Below are positions 15,237 to 23,023 of a stretch of 64,000 nucleotides of DNA, piece after piece. The position numbers were made by a program, and so were the translations under genes. Under the pieces are notes generated by a model, which did no database searches, was not told where the DNA came from, and saw only the letters and a program-made list of their open reading frames with translations. Position 1 is the stretch's first letter. Every line of letters begins with the position of its first letter. Source of the DNA: Brevibacterium sp. 'Marine' (GTDB lineage Bacteria; Actinomycetota; Actinomycetes; Actinomycetales; Brevibacteriaceae); the NCBI RefSeq assembly GCF_012844365.1, contig NZ_CP051626.1:2418001-2482000 (forward strand), given 5' to 3'.

Positions 15237-15740
15237 TCAGTTCGCCGAGGCGGAGGTCGACTCCTCGGCGGGGTCTCGGTCCCTGCGCAGTCCGATGAGC
15301 AGACCGATGATCGCGATGACGAACACGAGCCCCAGCCCGACGGTGAGTCCCGGTTCGGCCTGGTAGGCCCGGGCCACCGCTGTGAAGCCGAGGAACCCGA
15401 CGGTCGAGTAGATGAGCGCCCACAGTGATCCGCCCACGACGAGCGCCGGTATGTAGCGGCGGTAACGCATCCCCGTGGTTCCGGCAGCGAGGTTGACCAC
15501 CGTCTGCAGTCCGACGGTGAGGAAGCTCAGTGCCACGACGGGAGCCCCGAAGCGGTCGATCGTGTCCTCGGCGCGACGGTATTTGGGTCCGGCCATGATT
15601 CTCTCGACCCGGGCGAATCTGCGGATTCCCCTGCGTGCGAAGCGACCGAGCAGGAAGGTGCCGCCGGCGCGGCAGATGATGATGCCGAACATGATCAGCC
15701 AGGTCACGGCGATCGGGAACGACCAGTCGAGCGGATTCAT
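15237..15740 (-). CDS. DedA-like (SNARE-associated, VTT) membrane protein
   Basis: 167 residues with four to five hydrophobic segments. An N-terminal CRAGGTFLLGRFARRGIRRF segment and a central PVVALSFLTVGLQTVVNLAAGTTGMRYRRYIPA resemble the re-entrant helix-loop of DedA/VTT proteins, which have been linked to undecaprenyl-phosphate recycling and proton-motive-force maintenance. It is shorter than typical DedA (about 200 aa). GGGAGGA lies about 13 nt before the ATG. A TATGAT -10 and a DtxR/IdeR-type iron box lie upstream, suggesting iron-dependent repression. Monocistronic. Confidence 0.75.
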   Translation of the reverse strand: MNPLDWSFPIAVTWLIMFGIIICRAGGTFLLGRFARRGIRRFARVERIMAGPKYRRAEDTIDRFGAPVVALSFLTVGLQTVVNLAAGTTGMRYRRYIPALVVGGSLWALIYSTVGFLGFTAVARAYQAEPGLTVGLGLVFVIAIIGLLIGLRRDRDPAEESTSASAN

Positions 15741-15814
15741 CGGTGCGCGGCACTCCTCCCTCTGGGCATTCCCGCCGCAGTGACGTGCTGCGGACTGATG
15801 GATCGGTCGCTCCC

Positions 15815-15820
15815 ATCATA
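15815..15820 (-). promoter_or_regulatory. -10 element of the DedA-like gene
   Basis: TATGAT on the minus strand, about 75 bp upstream of the start at 15740. The iron box lies immediately upstream, in the spacer/-35 region, where a bound repressor would block RNA polymerase. Confidence 0.55.
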
Positions 15821-15826
15821 ACCTCA

Positions 15827-15845
15827 TTAGGTTAGGTTTGCCTCA
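15827..15845. promoter_or_regulatory. DtxR/IdeR-type iron box
   Basis: The 19-bp sequence TTAGGTTAGGTTTGCCTCA matches the mycobacterial IdeR consensus TTAGGTTAGGCTAACCTAA at 15 of 19 positions by eye, including an intact left half-site. It is placed 6 bp upstream of the TATGAT -10 of the DedA-like gene. Confidence 0.65.
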
Positions 15846-15963
15846 CTGAGCATTCGGTCGAGACCGATCTCACTCGCCGAGGCGGCCGTGCCCACGCAGA
15901 CGGACGAACCGGGCGTACCGCCTCGGCGGCGTTCCTCGGCGACATTGCTCGTCGATCAACCGC

Positions 15964-17178
15964 TCAGACGAGCGCACCGTCGAGGTAGACGGCGTTGACT
16001 CGGTCCTCGATTCCGCGGACGTCGGCTGTGCGCAGGTCACCGTCCACGACGACGAGGTCGGCCAGCCCGCCCTCACCGATCCGCCCGACCCGATCGTCGT
16101 CGAGCAGACGGGCGGCCACGGAGGTTCCGGCGGCGAGCGCCTCCGTCGTGGACAGTCCCACCTCGGCCAGCAGGCTGATCTCTTCGAGGTTCTGCCCGTG
16201 CGGGCCGACTCCGGCATCGGTGCCCAGGGCGATCGGGACTCCCGCCTCGTGGGCCCGGGCGATCGACTCCTGGTGGGCGTCGACGACGCGCCGGGCCTTG
16301 TCCACGACGGAGGCAGGCAGACCGGCACCGGCATCGGCGGCCTTGATGACGGCCTGCGGGGCCTGCAGGGTGGGGACGAGGAAGGTGCCGTGCTCACGCA
16401 TGAGGTCGATGGCTTCGTCGTCGAGATAGATGCCGTGTTCGATCGAGCGCACCCCGGCGCGCACGGCGTTCTTGATTCCCGGTGCGCCCTGCGCGTGGGA
16501 CATCACATGGGCACCTTGGGCGGCCGCCTCGGCGACGATGACGGAGATCTCGGCTTCTGTGAACTGCGAGTGCCGCGGGTCGTCCCGCGGGGACAGCACT
16601 CCCCCGGTCGAACAGATCTTGATGTGGTCGGCTCCGGCCCGCAGCAGCTCCCGGGCCTTCTTCTGCACCTCTTCGAGTCCGTCGGCGACTCCCGACGGAC
16701 GGCCCGGGTGCGGGGCCAGGAACGGGGATTCGGCTCCGGAGACGAGGTGGAAGTCCCCGTGCCCGCCGGTCTGGGACATGATGTTCACGGCGATCGTCAG
16801 TCGCGGACCGCGCACCACGCCGGTCTCGATGGCGACCTTCGCGCCGAGGTCGGTGCCGCCGGCGTCGCGCACGGTCGTCACTCCGCCCTTGAGGGTGGCT
16901 TCCATATTCTTCACGGAGTTATAGAACTGCAGCGAGAACGGGTCGTGGAAGTTCGAGGTGGCTGCCGCGCCGGAGCTCGTGAGATGGACGTGGCAGTCGA
17001 TGACTCCGGGAATGATCGTCTGTCCCGTGCAGTCGATGTGCTCGTCTCCGGCGTTGTGCGAGCCCTGCCCTCCTTCGGTCACCGAGGCGATCCGTCCTCC
17101 GTCGATGACGACGTCCCGAGTGCCGGGCAGGAAGCGGGTTCCGTCGAAGACTGTGGCGTGGGTGAGAACTGTGACCAT
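15964..17178 (-). CDS. Metal-dependent amidohydrolase (prolidase/imidazolonepropionase-like)
   Basis: 404 residues. Amidohydrolase-superfamily TIM-barrel motifs in order are GVIDCHVHLTSSG (metal-binding HxH), DHIKICSTGGV (Lys that can be carboxylated to bridge the metals), VMSHAQGAPG (His), IEHGIYLDDEA (His) and ALGTDAGVGPHG (catalytic Asp). The subgroup resembles Xaa-Pro dipeptidase-like or aryl-amide hydrolases; the substrate is unknown. The ATG at 17178 is preferred to one 18 bp upstream because AGGAG lies 7 nt before it. It stands alone, divergent from the NRPS gene. Confidence 0.88.
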   Translation of the reverse strand: MVTVLTHATVFDGTRFLPGTRDVVIDGGRIASVTEGGQGSHNAGDEHIDCTGQTIIPGVIDCHVHLTSSGAAATSNFHDPFSLQFYNSVKNMEATLKGGVTTVRDAGGTDLGAKVAIETGVVRGPRLTIAVNIMSQTGGHGDFHLVSGAESPFLAPHPGRPSGVADGLEEVQKKARELLRAGADHIKICSTGGVLSPRDDPRHSQFTEAEISVIVAEAAAQGAHVMSHAQGAPGIKNAVRAGVRSIEHGIYLDDEAIDLMREHGTFLVPTLQAPQAVIKAADAGAGLPASVVDKARRVVDAHQESIARAHEAGVPIALGTDAGVGPHGQNLEEISLLAEVGLSTTEALAAGTSVAARLLDDDRVGRIGEGGLADLVVVDGDLRTADVRGIEDRVNAVYLDGALV

Positions 17179-17435
17179 GGGCGTGCTCCTCATCATTGAA
17201 AGTCAGCTGGTCGACCGTGGACGGTCGTCTACTCACATCTATCACGGACGCCCGCTCCGTGACGATCTGCGCGCTGATCACGAGAACGCTGACGATAGGA
17301 TCGGACAGTTGGACCGGAATGCGCACCATTCGCGTCCCGACCCGAATTCACGTCCGCGACACCTTCGTCGGCTACGGTCACCGGCGATGCCGGTCGGCCC
17401 GGCACCAGTCAGCTCCCGATCGACCCGGAAGACAC

Positions 17436-20400
17436 GTGAGAGAATACGCACCGCAGTTCCCGTCCCCCGTACGGCCCCGTGAGGACCGCACCCTCATCGA
17501 CGTCCTCCTCGAGTCGGCCGCTGCTCATCCCGATCAGCCTGCCCTCGACGACGGCGCTCGCGTGCTCAGCTACTCCGAGCTCATCACCGCGATCCGCGAT
17601 CTCGCACTGGAGATGGCCGCAGCCGGAATCGGGCCCGGGGACAAGGTCGGCATCCGTGTCCCCTCGGGGTCCGTGGACCTGTATCTGGCGACCCTGGCCA
17701 CGCTCATGCTCGGCGCGGCCTACGTTCCCGTCGACGTCGACGACCCGGATGAACGCGCGCGCACCGTGTTCGCCGAGGCGGCCGTGACCGGAGTGATCAC
17801 CGCCGGACCACACATCGAATCCCGCACCGGTCGAGGGCCCCGCGATCGCTCGGAGCTGCGTTCCCCCACCCCCGATGACGACTGCTGGGTGATCTTCACC
17901 TCCGGATCGACGGGCACCCCGAAGGGCGTCGCCGTCACTCACCGTTCGGCGGCGGCCTTCGTCGACGCCGAGGCGGCCCTGTTCTGTATCGCGGAGCCGC
18001 TGGGTCCCGGCGATCGCGTGCTGGCCGGACTGTCCGTGGCCTTCGACGCCAGCTGTGAGGAGATGTGGCTGGCGTGGAGGCACGGCGCGTGCTTGGTCCC
18101 GGCCCCGCGTGCACTGGTGAAGTCCGGGATGGATCTGGGCCCGTGGCTGTCGTCTCGGCAGATCACCGTCGTCTCCACGGTGCCGACCCTGGCCGCACTG
18201 TGGCCGGCGGAGAGTCTCGACAATGTCCGCCTCCTCATCTTCGGCGGAGAGGCCTGTCCGCCCGATCTCGGCCGCCGGCTGCGCGACGACGACCGCGAGG
18301 TGTGGAACACCTATGGTCCCACCGAGGCGACCGTCGTCGCCTGCGCGGCCATGCTCGACGGGTCCGAGCCGGTGCGCATCGGCCTGCCGCTCAAAGGGTG
18401 GGACCTCGCCGTCGTCGATGCCGAGGGAGTGCCCGTCGCCGCTGGCGAGACCGGCGAACTCATCATCGGCGGGGTCGGACTGGCCCGCTACCTCGATCCG
18501 GCGAAGGACGCCGAGAAGTTCGCCCCCATGCCGAGTCTCGGTTGGGACCGGGCGTACCGGTCCGGCGACCTCGTCGTCAACGATCCGGCCGGGCTCATCT
18601 TCGTCGGCCGTGCCGATGAGCAGATCAAGCTCGGCGGCAGGCGCATCGAACTCGGCGAGATCGATGCCGCCCTGCAGGCCCTGCCCGGTGTCGAAGGTGC
18701 CGCAGCCGCGGTGAAGAAGACCGCTGCCGGCACGGACGTCCTCATCGGCTATCTCGCCCCCGGCGCCGGTGCCGGTGAAGCCGATCTTCCCTCCTGGGAG
18801 GCGCGGCTGCGCGACGAACTGCCTGCCGCGCTCGTTCCCCGTCTGGCTCTCGTCGCGGACCTGCCCACGAAGACCTCCGGCAAGGTCGACCGCAATGCCC
18901 TGCCCTGGCCGCTCGATGCCGGCGCCGAGGCGGCCGGATCCGATGAGGTCTTCGACCAGGACACGGAGTGGGTCGGGCAGCAGTGGGCCGCGGTCCTCGG
19001 TGCCCGTCCGGGCAGCGATACGGACTTCTTCACCGCCGGCGGCGGTTCCCTGGGTGCGGCCCAGCTCGTGTCCCGTCTGCGCACTCGCCATCCCAGCGTC
19101 ACCGTCGGCGATGTCTACGCCCATCCGCGCTTCGGTGCCCTGGCCGGGCTCTGCCTCGGTGAGGAGGGCTCCGGGATCGGACCGACGGGTCCCAAGCGCA
19201 CGATCACCCGGACCTCCCGGGGGATGCAGGCCTTCCAGGTGCTGCTCGGCATTCCGGTGCACATCCTCGGCGGGGTCCGGTGGGTGGTGCTGGCGATGGT
19301 GCTCGCCAACCTCGGCGTGAGTCTGGGCGCGGATCTGCCGCTGACTCCGTGGCCGGTCGTCGCCGTCCTCTTCCTCGTCTTCGTCACCGCATGGGGGCGG
19401 ATGCTCATCTCGGCAGGAGCGGCACGGCTGCTCATGATCGGGATCCGACCCGGTGTCTATCCGCGCTCGGGTTGGGTGCACAAGCGCCTGTGGCTGGCCG
19501 AACACATCGCGGATCTCGCTGCGGCGGTCTCGGTGGCGAGCGCACCCTGGGTGACCTGGTACGCGAAGCTGCTGGGCAACCGAATCGGGCCCGATGCCGA
19601 TCTGCATTCGGTGCCGCCGGTGACCGGTTTCCTCACCCTCGGCGAAGGCGCTGCCGTCGAACCCGAGGTCGATCTCAAGGGCTGGTGGGTCGACGGGGAT
19701 CTGCTGCGCATCGGACGCATCGATATCAGTCGCAATGCCACGATCGGTGCCCGATCGACGCTCATGCCCGGCGCCGAGGTGGGTGTCGGGGCCCTAGTCG
19801 AAGCCGGATCGGCGGTGACCGGGCGGGTGCGGAAGAACCAGATCTACTCGGGTTCACCGGCCGTGCGCGTCGGGAAGGCGAAGAAGTCCTGGCCGGCTCC
19901 CCCGCCGAGGCGACGTCTGCCGTTCCTGTTCTATGCCGTCGGCTCCCAGATCAATGCGCTCCTGCCGTACCTGGCTGTGGTGCCGGGCATCGCCCTCATG
20001 CTCGGGGTCTCCGGGATCGAGGTCGTCGAGTCTCCCTGGCTGCTCGCGGCGTGGTCGCCCGTGGTCGCCTGTCTGTGGTTCGTCACCACGGCCCTGTTGG
20101 TCCTCATCGCGGTGCGGATTCTGGCGATCGGCATGGACGAAGGCGAGTTCCCCGTCCGTTCGGCCAGAGGTTATCGGGTGTGGGCGACCGAGCGTCTGCT
20201 CGACATGGCCCGGGACCTCCTGTTCCCCCTCTACGCGTCGATGCTCACCCCGTGGTGGCTGCGCCTCCTCGGTGCGAAGGTCGGGCCGGGCACGGAGATC
20301 TCGACGGTCGTCTTCGTTCCGAAGATGACGACGATCGCCGCCGGCGCCTTCCTTGCCGATGACACCATGGTCGCCAGCTACGAACTCGGCCACGGCTGGA

Positions 20401-21461
20401 TGCGGGCCGGTCGCGCGAAGGTCGGCAAGCGCGCCTTCCTCGGCAACTCGGGCATCGCCTCCCCCGGCCGCAGGGTGCCGAAGAACTCCCTGGTCGCGGT
20501 GCTCTCGGCTACGCCGGCGAAGGCGAAGAAGGGGTCGTCGTGGCTCGGTTCTCCCCCGGTGCAGCTGCGCCGCGCGGCCGTGGAATCCGACGAGTCGCTC
20601 ACCTATGCCCCGACCTTCGGGGTCAGGGCCGCGCGTGCCTTCTGGGAGACGCTGCGGATCTCCTCGATCATCGCCGGCGGTGTGCTCATCACCGGGGTCG
20701 TCCTCACCATCTGGTTCTTCCTCGGGCTGCCGGGCGGGGTGGCCGCAGAGTCGACGACATTCCTCGCCTCGGTGCTGCTGGCCCTGCTCACCTCGGGCAT
20801 CGTGATGATGGCCGCAGGTGCTGTGGCGGCGGGACTGGCCGTGGCAGCGAAATGGATCCTCGTCGGCCCCATCCGTCCCGGGGAGCATCCGCTGTGGTCG
20901 TCATTCATCTGGCGCAACGAGGTCGCCGACTGCTTCGTCGAACTCGTGGCCGCCCCCTGGTTCACTCGGAATGCCGTGGGGACGCCGGCGATCGTGTGGT
21001 ACCTGCGGGCGATGGGCGCGAGGATCGGTCACGGTGTGTGGTGCGAGAGCTACTGGCTGCCGGAGGCCGACCTCGTCGAACTCGGGGACAACTCGACGGT
21101 CAACCGCGGATGTGTGGTCCAGACTCACCTGTTCCATGATCGGGTGATGAGCCTCGATTCCGTTCGGTTCGATCCCGGCGCCACCTTAGGGCCCAACAGC
21201 GTCATCCTCCCGGCATCCACGCTGGGTGAGAACGCCACGGTGGGAGCGACGTCTCTGGTCATGCGCGGGGAGTTCGTGCCGGCCCATGCCTATTTCAGCG
21301 GCAATCCTGTCATACCCTGGGTGGATGCCCCAGAACTTCCCTCACTCAGCGAAGAAAGCCGCGAAGAAGCAGGCTGCGACGGCCGCGAAGAAGCAGGCTG
21401 CGACACCGGCCGGGACGCCGCAGGCCCCGACGGACTCCGATCGAGCCGATCGCATGCTTGA
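17436..21461 (+). CDS. Pls/PosA-family single-module NRPS (poly-amino-acid synthetase architecture)
   Basis: 1341 residues, GTG start with GGAAG 5 nt upstream. The adenylation domain (about 20-520) carries VIFTSGSTGTPKGVAVTH (A3), VAFDASCEEMWLAW (A4), NTYGPTEATVV (A5), YRSGDL (A7) and KTSGKVDRNALP (A10 Lys). The carrier domain has FFTAGGGSLGAAQL (phosphopantetheine Ser near 538). There is no condensation or thioesterase domain. Instead six membrane helices in three pairs (about 600-680, 845-905, 1070-1150) separate three soluble domains with left-handed hexapeptide-type repeats. This is the layout and length of Streptomyces epsilon-poly-L-lysine synthetase (about 1319 aa). By eye against PheA the pocket reads D-A-E-T-I-G-T-V-V-K; Glu at 239 suggests a basic residue as substrate (inference). 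Confidence 0.88.
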   Translation: MREYAPQFPSPVRPREDRTLIDVLLESAAAHPDQPALDDGARVLSYSELITAIRDLALEMAAAGIGPGDKVGIRVPSGSVDLYLATLATLMLGAAYVPVDVDDPDERARTVFAEAAVTGVITAGPHIESRTGRGPRDRSELRSPTPDDDCWVIFTSGSTGTPKGVAVTHRSAAAFVDAEAALFCIAEPLGPGDRVLAGLSVAFDASCEEMWLAWRHGACLVPAPRALVKSGMDLGPWLSSRQITVVSTVPTLAALWPAESLDNVRLLIFGGEACPPDLGRRLRDDDREVWNTYGPTEATVVACAAMLDGSEPVRIGLPLKGWDLAVVDAEGVPVAAGETGELIIGGVGLARYLDPAKDAEKFAPMPSLGWDRAYRSGDLVVNDPAGLIFVGRADEQIKLGGRRIELGEIDAALQALPGVEGAAAAVKKTAAGTDVLIGYLAPGAGAGEADLPSWEARLRDELPAALVPRLALVADLPTKTSGKVDRNALPWPLDAGAEAAGSDEVFDQDTEWVGQQWAAVLGARPGSDTDFFTAGGGSLGAAQLVSRLRTRHPSVTVGDVYAHPRFGALAGLCLGEEGSGIGPTGPKRTITRTSRGMQAFQVLLGIPVHILGGVRWVVLAMVLANLGVSLGADLPLTPWPVVAVLFLVFVTAWGRMLISAGAARLLMIGIRPGVYPRSGWVHKRLWLAEHIADLAAAVSVASAPWVTWYAKLLGNRIGPDADLHSVPPVTGFLTLGEGAAVEPEVDLKGWWVDGDLLRIGRIDISRNATIGARSTLMPGAEVGVGALVEAGSAVTGRVRKNQIYSGSPAVRVGKAKKSWPAPPPRRRLPFLFYAVGSQINALLPYLAVVPGIALMLGVSGIEVVESPWLLAAWSPVVACLWFVTTALLVLIAVRILAIGMDEGEFPVRSARGYRVWATERLLDMARDLLFPLYASMLTPWWLRLLGAKVGPGTEISTVVFVPKMTTIAAGAFLADDTMVASYELGHGWMRAGRAKVGKRAFLGNSGIASPGRRVPKNSLVAVLSATPAKAKKGSSWLGSPPVQLRRAAVESDESLTYAPTFGVRAARAFWETLRISSIIAGGVLITGVVLTIWFFLGLPGGVAAESTTFLASVLLALLTSGIVMMAAGAVAAGLAVAAKWILVGPIRPGEHPLWSSFIWRNEVADCFVELVAAPWFTRNAVGTPAIVWYLRAMGARIGHGVWCESYWLPEADLVELGDNSTVNRGCVVQTHLFHDRVMSLDSVRFDPGATLGPNSVILPASTLGENATVGATSLVMRGEFVPAHAYFSGNPVIPWVDAPELPSLSEESREEAGCDGREEAGCDTGRDAAGPDGLRSSRSHA

Positions 21462-22929
21462 TTCCTATACCCAGGGCGTCGGCAACGCTGACCTTCGCAT
21501 CGACCACTACGATCTCGACCTTGACTACCGCATCGGCCCGAACCGGCTGGCGGCCAGGGCGGTGCTCAAGGGCCGGGTGCTCACGGACACCTCATCGATC
21601 GTCCTCGATCTCACGGGACTGCGAGTGACCAAGGCCAGCGTCAACGGCAAGAAGGTCCGCTTCTCCGCCCGGGGGAAGAAGCTGCGACTGACGACCCCGA
21701 CGCTGGGCAGCGACCAGCCGGTGGTCATCGACATCAGCTATACGGGCAATCCGGAACCGGCGATCGGCACCTGGGGTGACATCGGCTGGGAGGAGCTCGA
21801 AGACGGAGTGCTCGTGGCCGGTCAGCCCGTCGGCGCATCGACCTGGTTCCCGTGCAATGACCATCCCTCGAACAAATCCCAGTACCGCATCTCGGTGCTC
21901 GTCGAGTCCGAGTACACGGTGGTGTCCAACGGGTCCTTGACGAAGAAGACCCGCAAGGCCGGGCGGACACGGTGGACGTATGAATCGACGACTCCCCTGG
22001 CGACCTACCTGGCGACGGTGCAGATCGGTCGGTACCGGTACGGTCAGATCCCGCTGAGCTCCGGAGCCACCGGGGTCGGCGCCGCAGTCCTCGGCGCTGC
22101 GAAGGACGCCGTCGCGGGATCGGCCGGAGATGCCCTGTCGAGCGCCGCCCGAGGAGTCGCCGGTGCTGCCCGAGGAGTCGCCGACGCTGCCGGCAAGGAC
22201 TTGTCTGTTCACGATTCTTCAGGCGGGCGCTCGACGCACAGCCGGACCGAGTCCCCCGTTCCCCTCGGCGTCTATGCCGACGATCATTGGGATGTGGCCG
22301 TCGCGCGCCTCGGTGTCCAGCACGGAATGATGAACCTGTTCATCGAACGCTTCGGCCCCTACCCGTTCGACGTCTACGACGTGGTCGTGACCGATGACGT
22401 GCTCGAGATTCCGCTCGAGTCGCAGCCCCTGTCCGTGCTCGGGCCCAATCATCTGGGTCCCGAGTGGGAGGCCGAGCGCCTCGTCGCCCACGAGATGGCG
22501 CACCAGTGGTTCGGAAACTCGCTCACCCCATCTCGCTGGCGCGACATCTGGCTCAACGAGGGCTTCGCCTGCTACGCAGAATGGCTGTGGTCGGAGGAGT
22601 CCGGGCGGGCGAGTGCCGATGAACGTGCCAGGCAGTGGTGGGAGGAGCTGTCCGCTCAGCCGCAGGATATTCTGCTCGGCGACCCGGGCGGGCCGGACAT
22701 GTTCGACGACCGCGTGTACAAGCGCGGCGCGCTGTGCCTGCATGCCCTGCGCCGTGAGCTCGGCGATGCGGACTTCTTCGCCGCCGTCGGCGAGTGGACG
22801 AAGCGGTACCGGCATTCGTCGGTGAGCACCGAGGAGTTCATCCGCTGCTTCTCCGAGACGACAGAGCGCGACATCGCCGAGGTGGTCCGCCCTTGGCTCG
22901 AGGAGCTCGAACTTCCCGAGCTTCCGTAG
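21325..22929 (+). CDS. M1-family metallo-aminopeptidase
   Basis: 534 residues from ATG 21325; an ATG at 21454 is the alternative (491 aa). The zinc site is HEMAHQWFGN (HExxH, about residue 389) with the third ligand in LNEGFACYAEW, and SQPLSVLG occupies the substrate-recognition loop region. No signal peptide is seen, so it is probably cytoplasmic. The first 40 residues are a Lys/Ala/Gln repeat (AKKAAKKQAATAAKKQAAT). They are encoded in a 27-bp tandem repeat that also encodes the NRPS C-terminus in another frame, a 137-bp overlap. A 60-residue Ala/Gly-rich insert (about 250-310) interrupts the N-terminal beta domain. The C-terminal ERAP-like domain is absent. Coupling to the NRPS suggests precursor or product processing. 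Confidence 0.85.
   Translation: MPQNFPHSAKKAAKKQAATAAKKQAATPAGTPQAPTDSDRADRMLDSYTQGVGNADLRIDHYDLDLDYRIGPNRLAARAVLKGRVLTDTSSIVLDLTGLRVTKASVNGKKVRFSARGKKLRLTTPTLGSDQPVVIDISYTGNPEPAIGTWGDIGWEELEDGVLVAGQPVGASTWFPCNDHPSNKSQYRISVLVESEYTVVSNGSLTKKTRKAGRTRWTYESTTPLATYLATVQIGRYRYGQIPLSSGATGVGAAVLGAAKDAVAGSAGDALSSAARGVAGAARGVADAAGKDLSVHDSSGGRSTHSRTESPVPLGVYADDHWDVAVARLGVQHGMMNLFIERFGPYPFDVYDVVVTDDVLEIPLESQPLSVLGPNHLGPEWEAERLVAHEMAHQWFGNSLTPSRWRDIWLNEGFACYAEWLWSEESGRASADERARQWWEELSAQPQDILLGDPGGPDMFDDRVYKRGALCLHALRRELGDADFFAAVGEWTKRYRHSSVSTEEFIRCFSETTERDIAEVVRPWLEELELPELP
21350..21415 (+). repeat. 27-bp tandem repeat in the NRPS/aminopeptidase overlap
   Basis: Two near-identical units containing CGCGAAGAAGCAGGCTGCGAC lie in the overlap. 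They encode KKQAAT units in the aminopeptidase frame and REEAGCD units in the NRPS frame. The start of the downstream gene lies just before them. Confidence 0.7.
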
Positions 22930-22956
22930 AGGGGATCCGGAGCTTCCCTAGAGGGG
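22918..22956. repeat. Direct repeat spanning the aminopeptidase stop
   Basis: GAGCTTCCGTAGAGGGG (22918-22934) is followed after 5 bp by GAGCTTCCCTAGAGGGG (22940-22956). Each copy contains TAG, so the stop codon is duplicated. The gap to the convergent acetyltransferase gene holds only this and small GC-rich hairpins. Confidence 0.6.
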
Positions 22957-23023
22957 TCAATGGCTGAAGAGCTGGCTGCACCTCGGCCGAGGCCCGCCTG
23001 CTTCGGGCGGCGCTGACTGCGCC

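Noticed and set aside
15876..15927. Terminator formed by GCCGAGGCGG and CCGCCTCGGC after the amidohydrolase
   Set aside because: The loop is 32 nt and the arms are copies of the common decamer, so pairing may be coincidental.
17196..17435. An 80-residue N-terminal extension of the NRPS from ATG 17196
   Set aside because: The translated extension has no adenylation-domain similarity. GTG 17436 has a ribosome-binding site and is close to the domain start.
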